A stretch of DNA of 64,000 nt from Stichopus chloronotus (Eukaryota; Echinodermata; Holothuroidea; Aspidochirotida; Stichopodidae): contig CM037832.1 of assembly GCA_021234535.1 (NCBI GenBank), positions 6,669,135 through 6,733,134 of the forward strand. Direction: 5' to 3'. This document shows, piece by piece, positions 28,601 to 43,600 of the stretch. Within the stretch, counting starts at the first letter, position 1; each line of letters opens with the position of its first letter. The notes beneath the pieces were generated by a model that ran no database searches, was not told where the DNA came from, and worked only from the letters and a program-made list of their open reading frames with translations. Position numbers and translations under genes: made by a program.

Positions 28601-31600
28601 GATAAGGGTCATGGTAATGGTGTTAATGATGATACTGATTTAGTTAGTAAATGAGGATAAAAATGTTGTTAGTGATGACAAAAAGGATGATGGTCATGGT
28701 GGGTGACAATGTGATGATACCAGTGATGTCGGTGATGTTGATAGTGTTCATGTTGGTAATAATAATGATGATACTGGTGATGACAGATATGATGATGGTG
28801 ATGGTGATTATGTTGAAAACTGTACCTCTCCTTGTTCTCTTGGGTCACCTCATCAATACGTTTCTGCAGTTGCTGTTCTTTCTCTTCAAGTTGACCCTTT
28901 TCTTCTCGAAGTTGATCGAGTCCCTTCAACTTTTCCTGTTCAACAGTTGAAGGTTGTGTTAGGTGAAAATTCAATTTTGGTGTATTGGGTGTATTCATCA
29001 TTGGAAATTTTGAAACAAGCCACAAATTCCATCAAATATTGACAATTCTACAGGCAAATTCCTGTCTCACATCTGCATCATGAGAAAACACTGGATGTGT
29101 ATGCAAATTTGTGATGTTGAGAGATGGACTCGTATGATATGTCTTATGTTATCCTTTGTTTAATTAACCTTTATTTCAAGGATGACAGAAAATTTTGTGT
29201 GCCCAGAGGGCTTTACTTTGGAACTTGGAAGCACATATTTTCTTCCTCAAAAATATCGATATCACTTACCGATGTGAAACCCAGTACTTAAAATGCAATA
29301 TATACAGGCCGAACAAAAGAAATATTGACCCTGTGTAACACTCCACCATCTGTTTTGCATCTTCATCCAAATTTGAAAAGTCACAAATCTCAAAAACAGT
29401 AAAAGATATGAACAAAATTAGATTGACATTCAGGGTTTCACTCTGCAGTTTCAGAATGAAGCCAGCTCTTTTCTAGAGGCATGTCACAAGACCTCTAAGA
29501 ATAAATGTCATGGTATACAGGACTCGTTTTTTGTGTGGTTGTCTGCAATAAGTGTGCACACTGAGTGAAGACACAAAATGACAGATCTAACACAACCGTT
29601 GGTTGGTCAAGTGATAGTCTGATTCAACCAAGGACCTTAAATGTTTGCTCCCAACGTTTCGTTAGAGTTCCTACACATTTCCCTTCCAGCAGCTCAAGTA
29701 AAAAACCAGCTCCAGAGCGTAAGCACTACCTTGCCTCAAAAGTGGAATATGCATCACTCAGTATTCTTTCGTAAAAGCTTTTGATATCTGGTCTGTGACC
29801 ATGCAAAGCAATGCTTCATAATCACAACACATGTGAGGGTACTAAGGTTCACCATGCATGGCATGCACAGATGAGGCCCCGACAGATTCAACATGCTTTT
29901 AAGCAGTACATTGCAGTAAGGAAACATTAATTGAACATTCTATCATGAACACATAAATAATTCAACTTTGAGTCTTTAATACCACTTCAATCATGATATT
30001 CATTGCATTTACATATCTGCATGAAATAAAAAATTCCAACACTGTGTAGACTGTGAGAACTTGACAGGCAATACTGCCCCCTATCCATGCTTCCCATATA
30101 TAAGGTGAAGATGAAGTATAGAATTATTGAAGTATGCAGGATTCACCTTGAGGTGTCCAATCTCTTTGTTCTTCTCTTCTCTCATCTTCTCCAGTTCATC
30201 TCGCATCTTCTCATGGTTTTCTGATAATTCTTGATATTTCTCTTGTGATGACCTCAAAGTGCACAACACAAAAGTTAAGGAAAAGTTCCACCACTTTTGC
30301 GACCACATCATCAGATGTAAAGATATGAAAGGGTGGACCGTGCATTAACTTCAATTTATGCACAGGTCAAGTGCTGATTAACCTTGTTCATTCATACCCA
30401 GCGAGATTTTGATGAATAGTTGTAAAGGAATGAAAATCTGGGTTTGTAAATAACCAGTTTCCATGGAAACAAACCGGAGAAAAGGTTAACACGATCTACA
30501 CCATGCCGACAATATTTGTGCGCGATAGACAAAGTACCACGGTACCACCATTGTTGTGTGTCAGATAGTAGACAAGAAAACACTGTCAATCTAGGTTTTT
30601 ATTGAATTCATCCGCCTGTGATTTTACGCTAAAATTAACAGAGCATTGTCCAGAAGATAATGAATGGCCACCTGGCTGTAATTGGTCAAGAGGGGTTGTG
30701 GATTCTTAGTAAAGTAAAGCTCTCTGCAAAACGAATGAGTAACTGTCAGCGCAATATCTGTTAAATGATGCAGTGGTAAGAGTTGTCCCTACAGAGGGGA
30801 AGCTATCATTTGTCAGGCCATTGTGGACTGCTGATTGTTACCAAGTGACATGTGTGGCTGTTTGTAATATACTGTATGCATACAAATTTTAGTGTATGTT
30901 TTTTCTTTTGCTTTGTAAATATCCCTTTATATTTTGCTTCAAAAGGGAATACTGCATTCAAAATGCACTAACATGGTATACAAAGAAAGTAGCTTAATTT
31001 AGTGTTGAACCATGCAGATATTACTGACCAAAAAAAGCATCAGTAATATCTCCATGTCCTCAAACATTATGCATAAGGCGTGTTGTAGAAGATGCATTAT
31101 TTGAAATGTTGGGCAACATCTTCCTCTCATAGAATAAATAGCTCACTTTCTGTCCATGAGAGAACAACTGCTTGGAATGAACGCTGCCATCATACATTAC
31201 ATTGAATAATCTAACATTGTGTCCATAAATATTGGTTTTAGATGATTTTTTCCTATAGATCAAATGCATTATTTCCCTTTAAACACATCCCTCCCAAACA
31301 CCTCTTTCAAGTGTTCCTCAGTTTACCCACAATGACACCACTGGACTACAATGACTTATTTAGCTTGTAGTAATTTCAACCATCACATGGTTTTGAATTT
31401 TGATGTCTTTACATTACAAATAACGAAACTGAAACCAAATGTAAATAAAAGGATATGACTCCAGCTCCTGGATGGACTCTTGGACTTCAGGAGAGAGGGC
31501 GCTCTCCACGACAATAGTCGATACGTTGGCTTGACTCTCTTTAAGTTGTTCTTCGTACGTTGATATTTGGTCTTCTCTCTCTTTCAGCTGGAAATGTTGA

Positions 31601-34600
31601 AATACAATCAGAGGTTTCAGCATATGAAACTTGTGCAATGCTATACATCCATTTGCAGGTGCTTCTACAAGTCATTATTTGGGAACGACCTTACAAATAA
31701 GTCACAACCCATGACTATATTGAAACCTTGGATTTGAAAAACCGTTTTGGTCTCTCTATAAACTCTTCTCGTAGCTCAATTACAGAGTAAGATTTTGAAT
31801 ATATGAGACTTCATTTATTTGTATCTTCAATGAAGTGACAAGTATGGTGGCTCAATTAGGACATGGAAAACAAAATCTTTCCTGAAAAGTAAAAACTTCG
31901 ACATTAGAAGTAAAAACCTTGAATTTGAAAGTCAAAATTGTGAGACTGAACGACAAAAGCTTGACTTTAAATACTTCAAACAGTGAGATTAAAAGTCAAA
32001 ATTTTGACTTCAAAAAATTCAAAATTTTGACTTTTCAGGGAACATTTTTTTCTCTTTGCATGTCCCTATTGAGCCACTGTGGACAAGAGGATGTTTTAAT
32101 AGAACTCTGAAAATACAATGAAATTACAATTTGCACAAAATATAAAACAAAATGAAGATAAAGGACCAGAAAAAGTTATCTTTTTTAGTCTGGTCTTATG
32201 AACTTACTTTAGATGAAAGTGTGATAGCATGAGGAGCATCAAGTACATTCTATGACCTGACCCCCCACCCTTCTGGAAATCATGACAAGAAAAAAGCAAA
32301 CTCCGATATCACAAAGTAACATCAGCAATTGTATTATCTAGTTGTGCAGTTATTCCTTTCAACTAAATACTCAGAAGAATTGCAAGATTTTGTTTCCAAA
32401 CAGCAAAAACATATTTCTTCTCAGGATTTAACTTTCACATTGTTACAGTTCATCCTATCAAGTGACTCTGACCTTTTTCTCCATGTTTGCAATATAATCA
32501 TTGAGATCTTCACAGTCTGTCTGAGAGCTCTCGAGGAGCATTCCCTGCCTCTCCATCTCCATCAGGAGGTCTGAATGCTGACTGTTCATCTCGTGTAAGT
32601 CATCTTGCAACGTTTGTATCTGAGAAGGGAACCATAAACAAACAAGTTTTAATAACATGTCCATGCTGTTGTTTATTTTCACTCTCCCACCCCGGCCTGC
32701 AAAACAATGCAGGAAGATTGCTGCATGGAAACTTGAAACAAATTTTTTGATGAATAAATCCTTAATGGTATTCTAAGTAGTAATGTTTCTCTCTTTCAAT
32801 ACCATCTAACCTCAATTATATCATGTTGAAAATCCTTCATTATACGACCCAGGCGGGATTCATACACTTTTGTGAGGATAGAAATCAAGCACTTCTCAAG
32901 GTCTTTATATGGTAGAATCTTTAATTTTCAAGGACATTAAAGCATTTTTAAAACACTCCTACAATTTTCTTAACAATGTTATTTTGTAATTTTATTTATT
33001 TCCCACAAATTTTGCTACATAATCTGGTCCAAACGTTTGCTGCAGATGATAATTAAGTAAAAACATGAAGTAACATTTAAAATCACAATTCTAACACAAT
33101 CCATGTACTTTTCAAGGACTGTGATGCAAAAGGACAAATTCAAGCACTTTCAGGGCTTTGAAAATGACAGCTTTCAATTCAAGCACTTCCAAGGCTTCGC
33201 ACGAACCCTGAAAACCTTGTAGTCATTACCATTACTCCATTACCTATTCCTCTTCTGTTCAACTATTTTCTTTCCACACCAAGTCAAATATACCCAGCAC
33301 ATAACTTCACATATTGCCAGCATCTACCGATGACTAGCTATTTCTATCAAACTGTTTTCCCTCCATTGTTTTTATCACATTCAAAATACCTATCTTCTCC
33401 CCTTTTATTATTTCATCTTCCTTTGACACGCCAGTGGCTGTATTCCTCATCTTTACCCATTGTCCTCATACCTTCACTGAACTTATTGATTGATCTTTCC
33501 TTTGTTTAGAAACAAAAAAAAAGAGAAAACAATTCTTCCATACCTTGTCTTCATATCTGTTTGCTGCCATCTGTGACTGTGCTTCAACCTCTTCCAGGTT
33601 CATTTGCACTCGCTCCAAGGCTATCGCAACCTCTTCTTTTTCGTGTTCGCTGACAAGCAATTGCTGACCCAGCTCCTCTAACTGGTTACATTTCTTTGCA
33701 ATGGTGGCCTTAGTCTCTTGTAAACTAGCCAAAATCTGAGACATCGCCTCCTGAGAAGAGTATCGTCAGAAAAACCAAGTCAACTTACTGATCTTTCTCA
33801 CTTCATTTTCATCCTGAGTCAGATGGGAACTCAGGAGAAAATAATCAAATAAAATTCACCTTCTCATTTTCTTGCAAAGATAAAAGTAGGAAATAAAGTA
33901 CAAACTATGTCTAATTTTTGCCACAATCTTGTCACTACTCTAGTAAACAGAAAATTTGTAATTGCAACTAGAAGTACATTTAGTATTGGATTTTATCTGC
34001 TCTTCATAATTCAGTACTATTTCTTGCATCAAAAGTTGGATGGGTTACTTGCAATGCACAACTTAGATATTTCCATCGAATGAGAAACTCTGGCTTTCAT
34101 AGACTGCGCTACCAAAAATTTGAAATGTCCTCATTTCTCATCAAGAAGGCCCTTCTTACCTTTGCGTCTGAGACCTGCTGATCTAGCATCACCCTTTCAT
34201 TGGTGGCGTCTTGTACTTCTCGTTTTAACTGGTTGATGGTGGCTTCCTAGAATCAGAGAAATATTCATTGATTAATTACTTAATATCATCTACACATATT
34301 ATCCTGAAATGTTCAGACTTCCTTAAACTTGCATACAGTCCTGGTAATTCTTCCTTTCTGATTATTCAAGTCCTGGAGTTGATGACCTAGTTGCTGGGTA
34401 AGTGCACAACAGAAGCAATTTAAGTCAAGCCAACCTCTACAAGAAATCAACTTTTTCCAATAGTTATTCATTTGAATATACTTTCATACATACCTGGAAG
34501 AATCCTCAACTCCTATTGGACCATTGTAGTCAGGCGCCTGTGCATTATCATACTGGTAAAACACGGTCAATTTTTGAGTAAAATCACCGGTGAATGAAAA

Positions 34601-37600
34601 AAAAAAAATGTAGATCAACAGTGTTTTGCCTTTCACTATCTCACACAAAACAATGGCGGTAGTTTGTCTACAGTACTGCACATGAACATTGTCAACATAC
34701 TGGTTGTGAATCTTGTTTACCTTTTCTCTGAGTCTGTATTCAATCAAAATAATGTGGTTACAAACTCAAAGTTTCTTTCATTTTCGTCTTTTTCATCAAA
34801 ATCTCACATTGTGTGAATGAGCAGGTTTAATAAACTTTAAACCTGTGCATTAATTGAAGGATAATGCACTTTCAAGGGTAAGTGCTATCATTGGATGCAC
34901 TCCGGCTGTGCCCTCATATATCGCTTGCACTACCCCCCCCCCTCCCCTCTCTGATTGAAGACTTGAACTATTCAATTGTAGTTTCAGTCTGATCCACAAA
35001 CAGAGAATAATAAAAAAAAGATGAATTTCATCAGTACCGTAGTTTCAGACAATTACACAAGTTGGTGCCCATGGCAACAGAATTGATTCACTTTGTGATT
35101 GACTCAGCCACTAAGAAGAGTTTTTAAACAGTGTGGACATTAAAGGTAAATGGACCCCCACCTCTCTTTGCTCCAAGAAGACCTATTTGAACAGTATGGA
35201 CACTTAGGACAACTAAACCCCTTCCTCTTTGTGCCAAGGTGATGTATTTTAACAGTGTAGACATATGAAATGAATGGACCCCATTTCTCTTAGCATCAAG
35301 ATGATCTATTTAAACAGTATTGACACTTGAGATTCCTGGACCCAAATCTAATCACTCCAGGATGATGTGAACTATTACTTGTATTTACCTTTTCTGTGAT
35401 TATCTTCCTCATTTCTTCATTGTCTTGGCTTATCTGTTCATTCATCTCTCCTAGTTTTTGGCTAGAGTTTGATCCTTCTTTTATTTCTCTGGTCAGTTTA
35501 CTGTTCTTTTCGCACTCTAACTCCAGCCGTTCCAGAATGGACTGTCAAGATGAAAGTAGTGGATGATGAGATCAAACATTTATAATCCAAGTCTCCCCAA
35601 AAGTGACATACCATATATAATTTGAGAAGCGTTATACCCTTGAAAATGTTCTCTAAGATCTGAGGCCTTTGAACAGCCTTTTCAGGTCGTAGCTTTAGAC
35701 ACAAACTTATTAAAAGGCGTCACACTCAACTCAACAGATGCTCTTACAAGTCCATTCAACTTGAAATACAATGACCATCAAACAAAGACATTCACTCACT
35801 GATACTTTTTTTTCCCCTTACTATTGAACATTAAAGGAGGATAGAGAGTTGTAAAATACATCTTACAGAACTTTCTTCACTTTCTCCAAATAGAGTTGAA
35901 GCATACTTACAGTATTTAACAGACTTGCAGTTAAAAAATTATCTGCCTATGACAAATTTTGTTAGAGCAGTGCCTCAGTGAAGAAAAAAGAACTGTTAAC
36001 TTTTGAATTTCTCTTATCTTGTGGTCAGCAAGATAATATTCATGAGTATGTGTTTTATGCCTTTCCTTAACTTTGCAGGAGGAACGTTGTTGATTTTAGG
36101 CTATCAATGTTTACCTGAATAGTCCAGATAAACATTGCTAACTTTTGACTAAACAACATTCCATGTTCCAGGTAAGGGGATGCATAAAAGACATACTCAT
36201 GAATATCTTGCAGGCAACAACATAAGAAAAATTTAAAAATTAACGTTTTTTCCCTCTACTGGGGTGCTCTCTATCAAAATTGTTTGGCAGATCATTTTTT
36301 ACTACAAATCTGTTAAATAGGTATGCTTCTACTCAATTTGGAGAAAGAAAGTGCAAAAAGTTATGTAAGATGCATTTTACAACTCTCTATCCTCCTTTTA
36401 TCACTGAGTAATTAAGTAATATACCTGATTCCCAAGCAAACGGCTGCCGAACTATTTCCTTAGCATCAATCAAGTGCAATCACTGTTTCAAACTCATTAA
36501 ATCATTACTGATGTGATGTTTGTTAATGAGAAATGATAAAAATTCACAGATTCATTCACAGCTGAGATTATCCTGCATGTAGAGGTATGCAATTGAAGCA
36601 AAAGAACGTAAATTACTTCAGGAAACTTCAGGAAACTGTTAATTTATCAAACAATCTGGCTTTTGACAACAAATGTTCTTAAAATGAGTTCACCATGACT
36701 GTAATAGAGAGAGTAGTTTCAATAAAGTAAGTAACAGTCCATGAAGTTGCCAAGACAGATGCAGATTACTGCTTCATCAGCAACTTTTGTAACTTGTTTT
36801 CCTATTTTCATCCAAAGAATGCATTCATAGATATCTAAAACATTTAGTAGAGAAGATTATTTCTCACCTCTGTTTCTTGTGCTAACTGTTTCTTAGCGTT
36901 CACTTCATTCAATAAACGTTCCTCCAGTTCCATCCTCTGTTGCTCCATAAAAGAGATTTCTGCCTCTAGGGTATTATTTCTCTCCTGTGTGAGATATAGC
37001 AAAAGCCAATTTATTCCATCGGATTGTAGTTTCAAAAGTAATCACTGCTGTCCCCTATAACTTTCAAAGGGTTCAATGTGTTTCTAAGGCATTTGAGGGA
37101 GGTGGTGTTGGATTTATGCCTCTTCCTTTGACTAAGATAAGACGGCCTATGAATCATTCCTCTTATTATTTACAAATACGATGATACTGCTAATACAACA
37201 GTACTGGTGTCCTTTCCGTTTTAAATATGGTAGTTATTTACAAAGAATGCATGCAGAATGTGTGTCCAGTTCAAAACACAACGCCACAAGATCTAATGGA
37301 AGTATATACCCCAAACCATCAAGTTTGCATCGAAGTAACTCACCAATTTCCACCCCAGGCACCCCCCCCCAAACACACTTCCTTATGTTGATTATAGAAT
37401 ACATGAATAACACTTTAAGTTCTTCAAGCTTTACTGAAGATTACGAGATACCACCAACAACACGTATAAATCAACATCAAACACAAAGATAAGATTGTTT
37501 TAAAATCAAAAGTTAACTGACGTATCCTTTAGCAGTGCTCTCACTCCAGGGTGCCAAGCCTCAGGTTCTTACAATGAATTCACAAATCATTGTGTAAGAA

Positions 37601-40600
37601 CACTTGTCACCTCTGTGCAGAACTGTCAGCCAAAGCCATCCACATTCAGCAACTGACATTCCAACTGACTTAGAAAGACACCTGGTAATCCTGTTCAGTA
37701 GAGGCTATTCAGTCTATTCACTTCCCCTCTAATGTCTGTTCCCCCGAGTTTGAGGTAGGCTCACATGGAGTATCTCCCATAACTTGAGAACCAAAGCTCA
37801 CAGTAGAGTACTTTGCATTATTACTGATTGTTTGACAGTCTAAGCCGAGATGAGTCTTTAAGATATGAGATGTACCTCCAGCTGCTCCTTCTCGTGATAA
37901 CCTTCATCAATTGTGTTTTGTAGCTGAGAGGTCAGGCTCTCTAATTTGACAAGTTTAGTTTGGAGCTCAGAGATCAATTTCTCTTGTCGTCCATCTTTAT
38001 TTTGCCACCTCTGGGTCTCCTCTGTGTGTTGTTTGTCAACGGATTGTAACATCAGTCGAAAGTCTTCTGCTTCTCCGCGTGTGACTGTCAAAAACAAGAA
38101 TGTAATTAGTTTTGTTTCATTGTCTCTCATCGTAAAAAAACAAAAAGTACAATATGGTGCAGACTTAATGGTTACAATGTGTCTTGCATACCTCAGTCTT
38201 ACTGCAGAAGGGAAGCATCACTTCAATAATGCAACAGTGAATCATACAGGTTGATAAATGCATGACCCATTCTAGTCCTAAACTAATTCCTTTAATTCAA
38301 AGTTATTCCAAGCAGCCCAAATTTGGTAAAAGAATTTCATCAAAGTTAATGTGAGGGTGACAAGCCATCTTTCAGCACTGCTTAACAGGAATGGTTTATT
38401 CATATTAGCAATCTATGTTTGACTTCATGCGCTGACTTTACAATGCATTGTGGGTCTTACTCTCATGAGTATTCCTTAGGGTCGTCAGCTCTTCGTTTAA
38501 TCTCTGAACCTGAACCATTAAATCTTCTTTCATTTGATTCCATTCTGACCTCTCCTTTGAGTGAGACTGAAGGAAAATGAAAATTGAAAAAAAAAAATAT
38601 ATATAAACAAGAAGTCATCAATAATTCTGGAACTCGGCACCAAGGAACATGAAAACAAAACCATTTTCATGCTTACATGAACGAGTAAAATTGGTTTGTT
38701 CCCATCTGAATTACATTTAGAGACATTATTCCAGTAATCTCTCTCAACAAGTCACTGATATTAAGTGTCAGTGTCTGCACCAGATGTCTGGGTTACCCTA
38801 CTGACGATGCCAGGACCCGATTCTAGAACTGCTACCAGGATCGAAAGTTTCACTGAAAGTATATTGTTAGTGCTTCAAATCTCAGTATGAATGTGACCAA
38901 GAACGCTTCATTTGTCACGCCAGGATGTAAGGTACGTGGTGACCTATCAACGTACAAATAAAACGTCACATTATGACTTTACAACAGAGTCATAGCCTAA
39001 CGAAAGCCATGTTTTTGGGTATCCCAGTGATATGGACTGACGATAGCATGGTCCAACTTTTGGACCCGGTGCAGACACTAACATTATGTGAACCAATTGA
39101 ACATGTTTTCTACTGCTCAAGCTACGTACTTCACCTGTGCAATGTGTGCAGTACAGTGCACAAAGAGGTCAAGTGCGTTACAGCTTTCAACTTTAAACTG
39201 TACAAACGTTATCACTCACAGTGACATTGATTGGTGTAAAGCAGAAAGTAAGAAATGACAGGGCTTGGAAGACGCTGTTTGAGGGGAGTCTTGTGGTACG
39301 TATGAGAAATGATGATGGTGAAGGATTTTTCGGCTATCGAGTAACGGTATGGGTATCACCGTGACCAAACACGTACTAGGGGTATGACCTTAGAATAATC
39401 TCACCTCATTTTCTTGTTTGCTCTGACACTCAAGTTTTGATAGTTGCTGTGTCATCTTTATCACCTTTCCTTCTCTCTCTTCAAGGTGGTTTTCAAGAGC
39501 AGTTGTCTTTTCCTGAATGCAAACAGTTCAGAAATAAATTAGACTAAACTATTACATGATAAACACATTGTGGTAAATCACCTACAGTGGTACAAGGTTG
39601 GACTGATCGTGATTCACCGTCAATAATTATTAATAACTGAGTGATATATTGCTCCATGTATAATCAGGTCAGGGTTACTTGATTTAAATTAAGCTGATGA
39701 AAATCATAATTTAAATTGAAAAAAAAAAAAAAACAATTTAAATTGACTTATGTGATTAAAATCAAGCAAATTGATTTAAAAAAAAATCACTTATGTTTAG
39801 CCATACCCCAACATTGTGTTCCTGTCGGTGGGAAGATCAATTTATAAATTGTCTTAACATATGATGCTTGTGGTAAGCATAACCCTTAATATTAAAGTTT
39901 CCTCTACTGGGGTTGATGCCATCAAGCTCTTCGCTTTCAGACGCTCATGAGATTTTTTTTTTACATATTCTGTCATAATCCCACATTTCACTGTGTGTTA
40001 TCTGTTTTGCCTTACAGAAAGAGAAAGTTGTTGTTGCATCATAAAATAACTTTTCTCCAGGCTATAGGTCTGATATGATAATTTGTCTTTGTAAATGACA
40101 GATACATACAGCTCGCTGCTTTCCATTTCTTCGATCTTTTGACGGTGACAATGTTACCTGGAGTTTCTTGATCTCAACAGTCAGTGCTTCGGCACACTGT
40201 TCCATGACATGGTCCGGTATCTCTTCGTCGATGATACCCGTGTCGGGTTCATAAACGTCGCCCACAGTAGAACTGGAGTCTAGGGAAGGGGATCTTGGAT
40301 GGCCACTGACTGGGGTGTCGCTAGATCGCAACACTAATCGAGATCTAAGCTGGTAGGCAGTCTTCCTTTTTGGTGTTGTAATTGTCTATGGAATAAGTAC
40401 CATACAGTAGGTCACAAGATGGAATATTTCAAGGTCACTTTGACACTGACAAACTGTCTAAACAGTATCTTTTGATATAGAACGAAATAATGCATTCATT
40501 TCATTTTCTCATATGCTCAGCTTTGTCTGTGTAAAATGAATTGCATTGTTCCACCAAAAGATGGTGTCTGATGAGGTGATGTGGGGTCTATGGCACTGAA

Positions 40601-43600
40601 TAAAGTTAGACTATTATAATGATGCTTAGAGAGAGACTATATGATACTTCAAACGTCCCAAATCTTAAGTTGTATCTTACACAGGTGCAAATGCTTTTGT
40701 GACCAGAGTTTGACGGATGAACTAAATGTTTCTCATACTTTTATAGTCTGCATATGCATGTCATTCATGGCATCTCTTTCAAGTCGACACTTGGCTTTCA
40801 TCCCTTCTAGTGCTGTCTCTAACTCCTGGATATTCCTCCTAGATGACTCCAGCTCCACCTCCATCTCTGTCATCTTACTGCGGAACATCTCCTTCTGTTC
40901 TGCCGCCTCTTGGCGAATCTGTTGAGATGAAGTCACAACACATGTACAGAAGCAAAACTCACCAGAGTGCACAAATGCAAATGGCTCTCTGTAAAAATAT
41001 TTTGGACTCTTCGTGAAAAAACTTTGCCAGTATGAGGTATTCCCCTATTGGCTGCCGAAAGGTTGCTCACTGTTCACACTCCCTCAAAAAAAAAGAAAAA
41101 AAAAGGAATTAAGGTCAGCATGTGCTGTAGTGTATAATACCGTATGTAAACAGTGTACACATATGACGTTCGTACTGGATGAGGTGTCCGTGCACTGCTT
41201 TAGAAGAAGTGAGGCTTTTCCATCCACTACCAGGCCAATGCTAAATCGATGTTTGACAGATACGAGATTACGTAAACAGCTAGGTACAGTATGGTGCAAA
41301 GCTAGTATTATGCGAGGTGCACAGCACTGCCACTAGCATAGTGCATGTACAGTATTGGGTTGTTACTGCTCATGTGCTAAAATTAACAGCGTGGACCCAC
41401 TGCAGATGTGACGGAGAATGGAAGGTAAATTCTCCATGCAAGTAGTGCAGATGGGGAGGGGTATTCAGGAGAAGAGCCGAAAGTCTCAGGTATCTGCTAT
41501 TGTGTTGGTCTCATTTTGTTGACACACAGCATCGTTTGGCTGTTCGACTCCTCCTTGTGGATCACCTTCTCATATTTTACTTAGCTAAACACTTTGTTAG
41601 AAAAATCCATCGAAAAGTTTGATACAATACCGAGTCTAACTGGGCTTGCAATTCTTCTTTTTGTTTCTCCACATCAGCCATCGGCACCTTGGTAGATGAG
41701 GTAGGGGTGCTGGATGGTGTCCCACCGAAACGCAAGTTACCAGAATCTGAAAATTAGGATACAAAGTAAGGATGACGTCAATAATTTCCCTTCTCAGAAG
41801 CAAAGTCATACTGTAGGCGTAGCAACTTTACATGGAAGCTAAATTGAACCGCAATACAAGTAAATTAACAATTCCATTTATTTTGAGGAACCCATTAACA
41901 GTGGTCTAGATTCTTTCCTATCTTCTACGATGATTTGCAAAAGTTTGTCTTTGGTTGCAGGATGTGTAAATGTTGATCATAAATTTGATACAGTTCTACA
42001 ATGTTTATAATGCAGTTTGCAGCTTCTAAGTGCATTTCTTTCATGCTATCTGTCAACAATTTGTCCATCAACATGATGAAGAATCATACAGCAATTGCTT
42101 CATTTGTGAGTTTAACATCAAATTTACACAAATAGCTAGAATATGCACAATGAATTTAGTGCTGATGTCTTTCTCTGGTCCAGGACATTCTTTAACAGTA
42201 ACTATAAACAATAGTTACATTAAATTAACATCACATTAAATGCGCTGCATTGCACCTGTCTCTCCTTAAAAGAATAATATGTTGATTACTGTGAAGGGTA
42301 TACTGCTATATTACATAAATTTTATCCAAGCAGCTTGAAGCTATTTTACAAACCGTCCGCATTCTCTGCCAGTTCTTGATATGCCTTTTCAAGTCGTGTG
42401 CACTGCTCAGCAGTGAATTCGAGTCCACTACGAACAGTTTCCATGCTTTTAAGCCTTTGGATCTCCTCTCTGAGTTTCTTGTTTTCCATGGCATACTTCA
42501 GGACCATTGGATTGTGCTCCAGTAGCTCCTTCATGGTACCGATCTCTCCCCTCAATGATTGCTGGCGAAGAAAATTGTCAACAGTGAAAAAAATGATCAA
42601 AGACTCAGTTTTGCAGCTATGATTATTTTTACATCGCACACGCTTCCATCAACACTTAGACATGAAAGCTTTGCTCACAATCACTTACTCTGCTTTTTCA
42701 GCAAGGGTCATATTACCACAGAAAATGGGATAAATAAACACATGATTAATTGACAGAGATCCAAAGCATATACCACTTGTTTGTCTGTCTCCAATACTGG
42801 TCCATTCTTTTGGAGTTGAGAGATGGTGTTCTCTCTGAATCGGATGATCATCTTGGATGACTGAATGAACTTGTCCTTCTTACTGCAGAGGTTCTCCAGC
42901 TGAGATACTTTGTCCTTTAACTCCTGACAGAAAGAGAGAAAAGATAAAATAAGAAGAAAAGAAAAACAAGAAATAATAAAACCAGTCCCTTTGACCCCCT
43001 ACAAGATGACACACACAAACAAACAAAAAATACTGCCCAATACTGTTCCTATACACGTAACAAAAAAAAAAAAAAAAACTGAATGGTACAACTTAAGGTA
43101 ACTTTTGTAGTGTTTTCTTCTAATGTGATAGAAATAATGCAGAAGAAAAGACGACCATGTTGTATTTGTCTTGTTCTGTTACTTCCGGGATATAAATGAG
43201 AACTAAAGCAAAGATAACCCATGACCCACGTTAGTATACAATGACTAATAGTTGCAGCTATTGGGTGATGCTTCTTCAGTGAGCATCCAATTGAGCTGGT
43301 GTTATTGTGAAGGAAAAGGAAAGATAGCATCACAAGGACAGTGACTCATGCTCTATTGATGTCAAAGTTAGTCTCTTAACTGTTCAATAAAATTTTTGAG
43401 TTTCCGGAGAATATTCACGGACCATTCCGGTGTTTCCATGACAACCTGTATCCTCCACCAGGCCACCAAGACAGGCATGAATTCTACTGAAGATGACACA
43501 TCTCTGTGGTCAAGTCTTCGTCTCATTTGCGTGGACTGTGAGTTATTTTCGTTGCGGCTTTGCCAGTTTACATCTCATTGTCAAATAACTGATACATCAC

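Noticed and set aside
28406..28950. Met/Asp/Val-rich plus-strand frames near 28.4-28.9 kb
   Set aside because: Generated by GATGAT and GGTGATG simple repeats beside a KIF15 exon on the other strand.
34484..34747. 87-codon minus-strand frame between KIF15 exons 22 and 23
   Set aside because: No coiled-coil pattern or conserved block, and exons 22 and 23 already join in phase without it.
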